A DNA stretch of 8,653 bases from contig JBNJEB010000060.1 in assembly GCA_051745425.1 (NCBI GenBank), positions 1-8,653 on the forward strand, given 5' to 3'. A program made the translations under genes and the position numbers. This DNA is from Halonatronomonas sp051745425 (GTDB lineage Bacteria; Bacillota; Halanaerobiia; Halanaerobiales; Halarsenatibacteraceae). Of the stretch, positions 1 through 6,118 are shown piece by piece. The notes under the pieces were generated by a model. It searched no databases. It was not told the DNA's origin and saw only the letters and a list, made by a program, of their open reading frames with translations. Position 1 is the first letter of the stretch, and every line of letters starts with the position of its first letter.

Positions 1-1562
1 GCTGGAGTATCTTCCAAAACTACTGGAAATGTTTCAGCCAGTTTGCCAGAAGGATTAGTCTTGCCGGTAAGAATATCGGCAATGGCTCTGGCTGCTGATT
101 GACCGCCAAGATAGCCTTCTAAAATAGCCGAGACTTTATCTTTCCAGGGAATTTCGACTGGAGCACCATTAGTTAAAACTACTATTGTATTTGGCTGAAC
201 AGATGCAATCTCATAAATCAAAACTTCCTGATTTTCTGGAATACTGAGATCTTCTCTATCCTGGCCTTCAGCTTCAAATTTTTCTGGCAGACCAGCAAAG
301 ACGATGGCTACATCGGCATTAGTAGCACTGTCTTTTGCTTCTTCCAAGAGCTGATAATAATTCTGGGACTTGTTAAAGTTAGGATCATCTACTGGGCTAT
401 CATAGTCCAGACAGTAACCCTTATCATAAGATATTTGAGCAGTAGCTGAGAAATTCTTTTTAAAGCTTTCAAAAAAATCATCCAGTTTAGAAGGTTTAAC
501 ATAGGAACTTCCCTGTCCCTGCCGGCGTAAATTCTTTGCCATCTCACCAATTACAGCAATCTTATTCTCATCTTTAATTGGAAGACTATTAGCATTTTTC
601 AGCAGGACCATTGATTCAGTTGCTGCCTTATAGGCGAGTTCATTATAATCACTACCCCTGTCTTTATCAACAGTTAGCTTCTCCTGGGTTTTTGCTTTAA
701 AAATTGTCTTTAAAAGCCTTTTAACAGCTTCGTCTAGAACTTTTTCTGAAAGTTGATTATTTTTAACAGCAGCAACTATTTCTTCATCTCTAATCCCATG
801 ACTTCCAGGCATTTCAAGCTCCAGCCCTGCTTTAAGGCCATCAACTCTATTATTGACTGCTCCCCAGTCAGAAATAACAATGCCAGTAAAACCCCATTCT
901 TCTCTTAATATTTCAGTAAGCAGACGGGGATGCTCAGAACAGTAGGTACCATTAACTTTATTATAAGCGCACATTAATGACCAGGGACTTGCCTCCCTGA
1001 CTGCAATTTCAAAGGATTTTAAATAAATTTCTCTTAAAGCCCTCTCGCTGATTTCTGCATTAGTTGACATTCGCCTGAATTCTTGATTATTGGCGACAAA
1101 ATGCTTTAGAGAGGTACCGACACCCTGACTTTGAACTCCATTTATATAGGCTGCGGCCAGTTTTCCTGAAAGATAAGGATCTTCTGAAAAATATTCAAAA
1201 TTTCTTCCTCCTAAAGGCGATCTTTTAATATTAACCCCGGGGCCCAATAAGATATTAACATCCATCTCTTTTGCTTCCTGGCCCAAGGCAGATCCCACTT
1301 GATAAAGCAGATCAATATTCCAGGATGCCGCCAGACCTGAGGCTGTTGGATAGCAGGTGGCCTCATGACTATCTTTAATCCCTGGATTATCGAGATCTTC
1401 TCTCACTTTTCTGACTCCATGAGGCCCATCAGTCATTAATAATTTGGGAATTCCAGCTGCTTCTATTGCTTTTGTGTTCCATGAGCCCTGGCCTGAACAG
1501 AGTGAAGCTTTATCTTCAAGACTTAAATTTTCTATTATTTCTTCAATACTTTTTCCATTCAT
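1..1562 (-). CDS. Glycoside hydrolase family 3 (beta-glucosidase-like), N-terminal 520 residues; 3' end outside window
   Basis: The reading frame is open without a stop from an ATG at 1562 to the window edge (520 codons), so the C-terminal part is missing because of the window limit, not because the gene is broken. An AGGAGG at 1571-1576 stands 8-9 bases before the ATG. The two usual GH3 domains are visible. The barrel domain contains TDGPHGVR (44-51), NFEYFSEDPYLSG (121-133), KHFVANNQE (153-161) and GIVISDWGAV, whose Asp232 is the expected catalytic nucleophile. The alpha/beta sandwich domain contains EAEGQDR (430-436), where Glu432 is the likely acid/base by comparison with bacterial GH3 beta-glucosidases. 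It continues to the GKLAETFP segment near residue 505, which normally precedes a fibronectin-like domain. There is no signal peptide, so the enzyme should act in the cytoplasm on imported beta-linked oligosaccharides or glycosides. The exact sugar specificity cannot be read from this part. It lies 82 bp downstream of the methyltransferase gene with no terminator between, so co-transcription is possible but unproven. Confidence 0.93.
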   Translation of the reverse strand, partial: MNGKSIEEIIENLSLEDKASLCSGQGSWNTKAIEAAGIPKLLMTDGPHGVRKVREDLDNPGIKDSHEATCYPTASGLAASWNIDLLYQVGSALGQEAKEMDVNILLGPGVNIKRSPLGGRNFEYFSEDPYLSGKLAAAYINGVQSQGVGTSLKHFVANNQEFRRMSTNAEISERALREIYLKSFEIAVREASPWSLMCAYNKVNGTYCSEHPRLLTEILREEWGFTGIVISDWGAVNNRVDGLKAGLELEMPGSHGIRDEEIVAAVKNNQLSEKVLDEAVKRLLKTIFKAKTQEKLTVDKDRGSDYNELAYKAATESMVLLKNANSLPIKDENKIAVIGEMAKNLRRQGQGSSYVKPSKLDDFFESFKKNFSATAQISYDKGYCLDYDSPVDDPNFNKSQNYYQLLEEAKDSATNADVAIVFAGLPEKFEAEGQDREDLSIPENQEVLIYEIASVQPNTIVVLTNGAPVEIPWKDKVSAILEGYLGGQSAARAIADILTGKTNPSGKLAETFPVVLEDTP

Positions 1563-1644
1563 TGATTTAATCCTCCTGATAAATGTTATAATTTCATAAA
1601 GATTATTAACTCTACTGATTCCTGTAATATCATAGAACCTGAAA

Positions 1645-2691
1645 CTATTTTTTATAGAGATAATGACTTAAAAACCATTCATTACCACCTGCATAACCAA
1701 AAAATTCTGCTGAAGCTATAAAGAATGTCCGCCAGTAATTCCACCATTTTTTAAAATCTTTTCTCCCATAGGTTTCTATAAAAATTTCCTGAATTTCATT
1801 TTTTCTTTTATCCATCATCTGAAGCCAGGCTTCCAGTGTTTTCTGGTAATGTTCACCGGAAACCGCCCAGTGATTTTCCAGATCAAAGCCATCTGCAAAA
1901 TAATTAAAGAGATCCTGACTTGGCATGGTGCCGCCAGCAAAAAAATGCCGGGTCATCCAGTCTGAATCCGATTTATTTTCATAAAGAAATGGGTAGGTAT
2001 GATGATTGAAAACATGGATAAAGAGCTTTCCACCTGGTTTTAGGGCTGGATTAATTTTGGCAAATAACTTTTGATAATTTCGCATATGTTCAAACATTTC
2101 AACTGAAACAATCCGATTATATTTTTCTGGCTCTGGTTGATAATTATTGATATCTGCTGCAATAAATTCTATATTGTCAAGTCCGCGCTCTGCTGCCAGC
2201 TTTTTTATATATTCTATCTGACTATTAGAGTTGGATATGGCAGTGATCTTACTCTGAGACATTTTCTCAGCCATAAATAATGTAAGGGAACCCCAGCCTG
2301 CTCCTAATTCAAGAATCTCCTGGCCATCATGGAGATCAGCTCTAGTTACAGTTAAATCAAGCATATCTTCTTCTGCCTTTGTGATATACTCAGATAAATT
2401 ATGCCTGGAAATCTCTTCATTCCAATAACCTGAACTATACTTTAAATGATCTCCTAAAATCTTTTCAAAAAATTCTGGTGGCAGTTCATAGTGCTGTTGA
2501 TTAGCTCTATTAGTTTTTATTGCAATTGGCTGCTCTTTTAAATCTTCAATAAACAGCTTCATACGATTACTTCTCTCTTCAATATCTTCTACTTCCTGCC
2601 TTCTTAATTTAGCACTAAGTCTGGATTTAATAGCAAATCTAAGAAGTAGATCTGGAATCCAGCCTTTAGCTAAAATTTTATCTAAATTCAT
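1645..2691 (-). CDS. SAM-dependent methyltransferase, cyclopropane-fatty-acid synthase / coclaurine N-methyltransferase family
   Basis: This 348-residue protein starts at ATG 2691, with GGAGGC at 2697-2702, and ends in TAG. It is a class I methyltransferase: ELGAGWGSL (128-136) is the SAM-binding glycine motif and IAAD (177-180) is the acidic strand. The N-terminal helical region carries QQHYELPPEFF (65-75) and KYSSGYW (84-90). VEMFEHMRNY (197-206), SDWMTRHFFAGGTMPS (243-258), HYQKTLEAW (281-289) and YWRTFFIASAEFFGY (319-333) follow in the order known from plant coclaurine N-methyltransferase. Glu198, Glu201 and His202 match that enzyme's catalytic Glu/Glu/His as remembered. The Cys that helps hold bicarbonate in E. 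coli cyclopropane synthase (YSCxYW) is Ser87 here, and the residue matching its Ile268 is Phe228. Automated annotation would probably say 'cyclopropane-fatty-acyl-phospholipid synthase'. I infer methyl transfer to an amine or another small or lipid acceptor is at least as likely. The substrate is unknown. The protein is soluble or peripheral, with no signal peptide. Confidence 0.9.
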   Translation of the reverse strand: MNLDKILAKGWIPDLLLRFAIKSRLSAKLRRQEVEDIEERSNRMKLFIEDLKEQPIAIKTNRANQQHYELPPEFFEKILGDHLKYSSGYWNEEISRHNLSEYITKAEEDMLDLTVTRADLHDGQEILELGAGWGSLTLFMAEKMSQSKITAISNSNSQIEYIKKLAAERGLDNIEFIAADINNYQPEPEKYNRIVSVEMFEHMRNYQKLFAKINPALKPGGKLFIHVFNHHTYPFLYENKSDSDWMTRHFFAGGTMPSQDLFNYFADGFDLENHWAVSGEHYQKTLEAWLQMMDKRKNEIQEIFIETYGRKDFKKWWNYWRTFFIASAEFFGYAGGNEWFLSHYLYKK

Positions 2692-2755
2692 TTTGAGCCT
2701 CCATTCGTTAGTTATTAGAAGTTTCTTGAATCACTTAAAATAATTAGATATATTT

Positions 2756-2784
2756 ATTATACTTTAAATAAATTAATATATAAA
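2756..2784 (-). promoter_or_regulatory. Possible sigma-A promoter for the methyltransferase gene
   Basis: On the minus strand a perfect TATAAT (2756-2761) is preceded by TTTATA (2779-2784, 4 of 6 matches to TTGACA) at a 17-base spacer. The ATG is about 65 bases downstream. The surroundings are almost pure A/T, so a chance match is a real possibility. Confidence 0.4.
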
Positions 2785-2801
2785 GTTTTCTAGTAATATT
2801 T

Positions 2802-2819
2802 TATTATAAATTTATAATA
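2802..2819. repeat. 18-bp perfect AT-only palindrome upstream of the methyltransferase gene
   Basis: TATTATAAATTTATAATA reads the same on both strands. It lies upstream of the proposed promoter and downstream of the terminator at 2846-2884. It loosely resembles Fur/PerR-type AT-rich operators but lacks their odd central base. In DNA this AT-rich a palindrome of this size may be chance. Confidence 0.35.
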
Positions 2820-2845
2820 TATTTTCAAATAATACTATAAACTCA

Positions 2846-2884
2846 GAAAGAGCCCTACTTTCCTTGAGGAGGAAGGGCTCTTTC
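2846..2884 (-). terminator. Intrinsic terminator after the first membrane-protein paralogue
   Basis: GAAAGAGCCCT (2846-2856 on the plus strand) and AGGGCTCTTTC (2874-2884) form a perfect 11-bp GC-containing stem with a 17-base loop. It starts 29 bases past the stop codon of the 2913-3914 gene. On the minus strand the stem ends in CTTTC and is followed by TGAGTTTATAG, a moderately T-rich tail. Confidence 0.75.
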
Positions 2885-2912
2885 CTTACAATATTAAATA
2901 TAGGAGAAGTTT

Positions 2913-3914
2913 TTAACTGGATTGATTGCTTTCAGACAACTGGTATTTTTCCGGGATAATACCAGAGCTAACAGTTTTATTAAAGATAATTGCCAGACCT
3001 TTTATAGTTATGATTGAAGCAAAAGCTGTTATACCTAATTTACCGCCTGCCCCATTTAAATAAGGGGAAGTAAAGATAAATATTAAAGCTGTAAGAATGG
3101 CAGCTAGAGTCATTATCAATTCATTCGGAATCCTATCTTTTGATGACATTCCTGCAAAGGAAGCACAATAAGCCATGACTGCCAGAGTTGCACCATTAAC
3201 TGGATAAATGATTGGTAAAATTATTGCTGCTATAACTCCAATGAATCCTGAACTGAAAACCACACTAAATTTAAAGCGGGTATGCATGATAAATGTAAGA
3301 ACAGCTCCAATTATACTATAGAAAATTAACAGATAAATCATATTGCCTTCAGGAATACTGCCACCGGTAAAGTTTTGTCCTGTAAAGACTGCCGCCAGAA
3401 CAGTACCAATAAATGCGGTGGTACCTAATTTACCTCCAAAGCCTTTAAATGAATATTTACCTATTACGTAAACTATTCCTGCTATAAACCCTGCTAAAAT
3501 CAGATAGCGATAACCAGGCAGTAATGAATATGAGGCCATCCCAACGAAGGAACCACAAAATGCTGGAACTTCATATTTTGGGATTAAGAGATATGCTATA
3601 ATACCAATCAGCCCTGAAGCTAAAACAGCAGAAATACCGAAAAACTGACTGAGAGCGAAGGTTACCAGGCCACCTAAAACTACTGCTAAAAAATTATTAA
3701 AATCTATAATTGAAAAATAGTCACGCATCTCTGCCCTTTTCATATTTAATCTGGACCAATTTTTTCTTGTTTCATAGAAAAAACCTGCAAAAACTAAAAT
3801 CAAACCAGCGGTCAATAATATAGAAAACTGACTGGTTAAACCTATAAAAAATGCTGTCAGTATGACTATAGTAAAAAAGTCTAGAATTAAAAATCCAGTC
3901 TTAAATAAAATCAT
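2913..3914 (-). CDS. Uncharacterised polytopic membrane protein with internal duplication (paralogue A)
   Basis: I do not recognise this family. The preferred start is ATG at 3914 (333 residues, MILFKTGF). A longer reading from a TTG at 3935 is open but would place the GGAGTG at 3921-3926 inside the gene. With the ATG start the protein aligns without a gap, residue for residue, to the neighbour at 4100-5110 through residue 310. Residues about 8-48 form two hydrophobic segments, 49-68 a charged loop, and 75-310 a series of further membrane segments. The second part is internally repeated: CGSFVGMAS (120-128) recurs as CASFAGMSS (250-258), and GFGGKLGTTAF (158-168) as GAGGKLGITAF (288-298), both exactly 130 residues apart. 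The two-fold build, the small-residue-rich motifs and the lack of any soluble catalytic domain suggest an inner-membrane transporter or channel; no substrate can be named. The C-terminal tail (311-333) is hydrophilic and unlike that of the paralogue. The gene has its own promoter and terminator. Confidence 0.85.
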   Translation of the reverse strand: MILFKTGFLILDFFTIVILTAFFIGLTSQFSILLTAGLILVFAGFFYETRKNWSRLNMKRAEMRDYFSIIDFNNFLAVVLGGLVTFALSQFFGISAVLASGLIGIIAYLLIPKYEVPAFCGSFVGMASYSLLPGYRYLILAGFIAGIVYVIGKYSFKGFGGKLGTTAFIGTVLAAVFTGQNFTGGSIPEGNMIYLLIFYSIIGAVLTFIMHTRFKFSVVFSSGFIGVIAAIILPIIYPVNGATLAVMAYCASFAGMSSKDRIPNELIMTLAAILTALIFIFTSPYLNGAGGKLGITAFASIITIKGLAIIFNKTVSSGIIPEKYQLSESNQSS

Positions 3915-3920
3915 TATGAT

Positions 3921-3926
3921 CACTCC
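3921..3926 (-). promoter_or_regulatory. Ribosome binding site that decides the start of paralogue A
   Basis: GGAGTG on the minus strand lies 6 bases before the ATG at 3914. It would be inside the coding region if translation began at the upstream TTG (3935), which itself has no Shine-Dalgarno sequence in front. This supports the 333-residue product. Confidence 0.8.
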
Positions 3927-3972
3927 AATAAACAAATTAATTTATATTAACTTGAGTAGATTGCTTATATAT

Positions 3973-4001
3973 ATTATAGCAAATCATTCTCAATAAGGCA
4001 A
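3973..4001 (-). promoter_or_regulatory. Sigma-A promoter with extended -10 for paralogue A
   Basis: On the minus strand TTGCCT (3996-4001) and TATAAT (3973-3978) are separated by 17 bases, and TGC directly precedes the -10 (TGCTATAAT), giving an extended -10 element. The leader would be about 50 nt. An imperfect dyad (TTGCT 3961-3965, AGCAA 3978-3982) spans the -10 and the start point and could be an operator, though this is weak. Confidence 0.6.
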
Positions 4002-4031
4002 TGAAATTTTATAATTTTTTACCTGAAATTC

Positions 4032-4068
4032 AAAAACCTAAAGCTGAAGATAAGCTTTCAGCTTTAGG
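4032..4068 (-). terminator. Intrinsic terminator after paralogue B
   Basis: CCTAAAGCTGAA (4037-4048) and TTCAGCTTTAGG (4057-4068) form a perfect 12-bp stem with an 8-base loop. On the minus strand it is followed by TTTTTGAATTT. It lies about 30 bases beyond the stop codon of the 4100-5110 gene and separates it from the promoter of paralogue A, so the two paralogues are probably transcribed independently. Confidence 0.85.
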
Positions 4069-4099
4069 CCTTATTTATAAATTATTTAATTTATTAGAT

Positions 4100-5110
4100 T
4101 TATCTACTCTCTTTAAGATTAATTACCTCAGGAAGTTTTGACAGAACTCTAGTTTTGAGTTTAACTCTTGATTTATCCAGAAGTACAGAGAGACCATTTA
4201 CAGTTATAACTGAAGCAAAAGCGGTTGTGCCAAGCTTTCCTCCTGCTCCACCAAGAAATGGAGATGTATATATGAAAATAAAACCAGCAATGATACCTGC
4301 TACAACCATCTGAAGTTCATTGGAAATTCTATTTTTAGCTGACATTCCGGCAAAGGAAGCACAATAGGCCATTACTGACAAAATTGCACCGTTATCTGGA
4401 TGAACAATTGGAAGGATAACTGCTGCCAGGATTCCGACTAAACCAGAACTAATAACAGCACTATTATCTAGCCTGACATTTAAGATAAAGGTTAAAACTG
4501 CTCCAATTACACCATAGATTAAAATCTGAGACGCCAGTAAACCCTGGGGGATTGAACCGGCAATAAAATCCTGGCCAGTAAGGGTTGCCGCTAGAACGCA
4601 GCCTATAAAAGCAGTTGTTCCTAATTTTCCGCCAAACCCATTAAAAGAAAATTTACCAATAACATAAATTATCCCGGCAATTACTGCAGCCAGTAACAAA
4701 TAATTATAACCTGGCAACAATGAATATGAAGCCATACCGACAAAAGATCCACAGAATACTGGAACTTCGTATTCAGGTATTATCAGGTGACCAATTATTC
4801 CAACCAGAGCTGACGCCATAACAGCTGATAGGCCCAACTCCTGAGCCATAAAAAACGCCACTAAACCTCCAGTCACTACAGATAAGAAATTATAAAAATC
4901 AACAGGACCAATCAGATTTTTTAGATCAGAACTCTTATTATTAAGCTCAACCCAGTCTTCTTTAGTCTTATAAATAAAACCTGCATAGATAATAAATAAT
5001 ATAAGTCCGTAAAATAATGGATGAGTAGCTGTAAAACCTAAACAGAATGAAGCCAGTAAAATAAGTGCGAATAAATTTAAAGTTATAAAACCTGTCTTAA
5101 ATAAAAGCAT
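4100..5110 (-). CDS. Uncharacterised polytopic membrane protein with internal duplication (paralogue B)
   Basis: The family is not recognised. Two ATGs are available, at 5116 and 5110. GGAGGG (5117-5122) touches the first but stands 6 bases before the second, so the 336-residue product beginning MLLFKTGF is preferred; it also lines up exactly with MILFKTGF of paralogue A. By hand count about 180 of the first 310 positions are identical to A, with no gap. The repeated motifs sit at the same numbers: CGSFVGMAS at 120 and CASFAGMSA at 250; GFGGKLGTTAF at 158 and GAGGKLGTTAF at 288. Residues 111-190 (the first Cys motif to the end of the first GGKLG unit) are the most conserved part, while the two N-terminal membrane segments, the loop at 60-70 and the basic C-terminal tail (311-336) have diverged. 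A role as an inner-membrane transporter or channel is inferred from the architecture only. Hetero-oligomer formation with A is conceivable but nothing in the sequence proves it. Confidence 0.85.
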   Translation of the reverse strand: MLLFKTGFITLNLFALILLASFCLGFTATHPLFYGLILFIIYAGFIYKTKEDWVELNNKSSDLKNLIGPVDFYNFLSVVTGGLVAFFMAQELGLSAVMASALVGIIGHLIIPEYEVPVFCGSFVGMASYSLLPGYNYLLLAAVIAGIIYVIGKFSFNGFGGKLGTTAFIGCVLAATLTGQDFIAGSIPQGLLASQILIYGVIGAVLTFILNVRLDNSAVISSGLVGILAAVILPIVHPDNGAILSVMAYCASFAGMSAKNRISNELQMVVAGIIAGFIFIYTSPFLGGAGGKLGTTAFASVITVNGLSVLLDKSRVKLKTRVLSKLPEVINLKESR

Positions 5111-5116
5111 TTGCAT

Positions 5117-5122
5117 CCCTCC
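5117..5122 (-). promoter_or_regulatory. Ribosome binding site that decides the start of paralogue B
   Basis: GGAGGG abuts the ATG at 5116 with no spacer, which is too close for initiation there. The ATG two codons on (5110) has a normal 6-base spacer. Confidence 0.75.
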
Positions 5123-5290
5123 GGTAATTTTAATGTGTTTGTGAACACTTTCATATAATTAATTAAAAAAATACTCCTCTGAATAAACAAATAGTGCTGC
5201 CAGTTAGATTTCTTTACAAGAAATTAAATTGAATAAATCTATTTATAAATTACTTCTTCATTGTTTATCAAGCATTATAGGCTATAATTA

Positions 5291-5319
5291 ATATTATCAC
5301 ATATAATCTCTGTGGTCAA
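5291..5319 (-). promoter_or_regulatory. Candidate promoter for paralogue B, with a long leader
   Basis: On the minus strand TTGACC (5314-5319, 5 of 6) is followed after 17 bases by TAATAT (5291-5296, 4 of 6), which is preceded by TGA as an extended -10. Transcription from here would give an untranslated leader of roughly 170 nt. A perfect TATAAT at 5274-5279 lacks a good -35 at the right distance and is the alternative. Confidence 0.5.
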
Positions 5320-5390
5320 GTAAATTTAAGATAAATTAAATAAAAAAGCTTGATTCATTAATTTACTGTTTAAATCGTTAAATTAATCAG

Positions 5391-5440
5391 AAAATTCAAG
5401 ATATTATTTTCACATAATTTGACGAGTCTCCTTGAATTTT
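5391..5440. repeat. 10-bp perfect inverted repeat, 30-bp spacer
   Basis: AAAATTCAAG at 5391-5400 is matched by CTTGAATTTT at 5431-5440. The 30-bp spacer includes the only GC-rich patch of the region (GACGAGTCTC, 5421-5430). It lies upstream of the proposed promoter of paralogue B and well downstream of the FMN-protein stop. It could be a protein-binding site or a weak RNA structure. Confidence 0.45.
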
Positions 5441-5515
5441 AGGTCTAAATAAAAACTATTATTATTTATTAGGTATTTATATTCAGTTTGGCCAATATTT
5501 AATGCATTAATTCAC

Positions 5516-5553
5516 AAAAAAATTAATAATTAAAGAAATAAAATTATTTTTTT
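5516..5553 (-). terminator. Possible A/T-only terminator hairpin after the FMN-binding-domain gene
   Basis: Seven A (5516-5522) and seven T (5547-5553) can pair around an AT-rich loop, with a few more inner pairs. On the minus strand this directly follows tandem TAA stop codons and ends in a T7 run. It has no GC pair, so any termination would be weak. No better terminator was seen for this gene. Confidence 0.3.
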
Positions 5554-5554
5554 A

Positions 5555-5968
5555 TTATTGTTGATCTGCAACTCCAAGATTGATGGCTTCAGTAATAGAT
5601 TGGAGATAAGCTTTACTGGTCACAGTGGACCCGGAAATTACATCTACATCTGTTGACTGATTACTTTTCACCCTTGCAAATAGTTCTTCGCGAACATCAT
5701 CCTGGGCAAAGCCCATATCTTCAACTACATTTATTTCAGCAATCTCATTATCTTCAATTACAACTTCTACTTCGTTGGTCCAGCGTCTAAATTCATGCTG
5801 GCCTCTATAGTTACCATCAGGAAGATCTTCTAAAGCTGTCTCAGGTATCGGGTCTACAATCATATTCTGGCCTTCATTTAATCCTCTTGAAAGATAAAAA
5901 ATTGCGATCACAGCTATTATTAAAACAACCAAAAGAACTGATATAATTTTTCTGATCTTCCTATTCAT
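5555..5968 (-). CDS. Small membrane-anchored FMN-binding-domain protein
   Basis: The product has 137 residues, starting at ATG 5968 with AGAGGTG at 5977-5983. Residues 1-7 are basic and 8-26 form one hydrophobic segment, read as an uncleaved anchor or signal. The rest is a single FMN_bind-type domain (the fold of NqrC, RnfG and related carriers): DGNYRG (51-56), a pair of strands with VEVVIEDNEI (67-76), and DVDVISGSTVTSKAYLQSI (107-125). The last segment corresponds to the SGATxT flavinylation signature, with Ser114 in place of the usual Ala; Thr117 would be the covalent FMN acceptor if an ApbE transferase acts on it. The outward-facing domain is acidic (about 23 Asp+Glu, 7 Lys+Arg). The expected role is a flavin-based electron carrier on the outer face of the cytoplasmic membrane. 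No partner oxidoreductase or apbE is next to it, so the electron donor and acceptor are unknown. Two TAA stops end the gene. Confidence 0.88.
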   Translation of the reverse strand: MNRKIRKIISVLLVVLIIAVIAIFYLSRGLNEGQNMIVDPIPETALEDLPDGNYRGQHEFRRWTNEVEVVIEDNEIAEINVVEDMGFAQDDVREELFARVKSNQSTDVDVISGSTVTSKAYLQSITEAINLGVADQQ

Positions 5969-6015
5969 CTGATAGTCACCTCTATTTATAATTTATTATA
6001 CTTTCTATTAATTAG

Positions 6016-6044
6016 AGATTACCCTATTTATTAAAGACTGTCAA
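6016..6044 (-). promoter_or_regulatory. Candidate promoter for the FMN-binding-domain gene
   Basis: A perfect TTGACA (6039-6044, minus strand) is followed after 17 bases by TAATCT (6016-6021), a poor -10. A perfect TATAAT lies at 5995-6000, inside a TATAAT-tt-ATTATA dyad (5987-6000), but has no -35 at the right distance. The strong -35 is the main support. Confidence 0.4.
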
Positions 6045-6055
6045 GATAAATTTAA

Positions 6056-6083
6056 GGCTGGCCCAATTGCACCAGGACCAGCC
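6056..6083 (-). terminator. Intrinsic terminator after the solute-binding-protein gene
   Basis: GGCTGG (6056-6061) pairs with CCAGCC (6078-6083), extended by CC/GG inside a one-base mismatch. On the minus strand it is followed by TTAAATTTATCTT. It lies 35 bases past the stop codon. Confidence 0.65.
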
Positions 6084-6118
6084 AGTTTAGATAGATTATT
6101 TAATTGTTAATTGCTTTT

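Larger units (their letters stand above)
5111..5554. other. 444-bp AT-rich intergenic region with inverted repeats, no gene found
   Basis: No open frame with a ribosome binding site was found on either strand. The region holds the leader of paralogue B, its proposed promoter (5291-5319), a 9-bp inverted repeat (ATTAATTTA 5357-5365 with TAAATTAAT 5379-5387), a 10-bp inverted repeat (AAAATTCAAG 5391-5400 with CTTGAATTTT 5431-5440), and an A/T-only hairpin next to the FMN-protein stop. No known riboswitch class was recognised. Confidence 0.6.

Noticed and set aside
1563..1644. Possible promoter or terminator between the methyltransferase and the glycoside hydrolase
   Set aside because: TATAAC at 1585-1590 (minus strand) has no -35 partner, and no stem with a T tail was found; co-transcription cannot be decided.
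5135..5150. Small hairpin GTGTT-TGTG-AACAC and a loose Rex-like TTGTGAA/TTCATAT pair upstream of paralogue B
   Set aside because: Only five base pairs, and the second half-site does not fit the Rex consensus or spacing.
5401..5430. Small gene or riboswitch within the 5391-5440 inverted repeat
   Set aside because: The AAGGAG on the minus strand precedes an ATG that is followed at once by TGA, and no known riboswitch core was recognised.
5987..6000. TATAAT-tt-ATTATA dyad before the FMN-binding-domain gene
   Set aside because: Short, A/T only and in a very AT-rich stretch; expected by chance.
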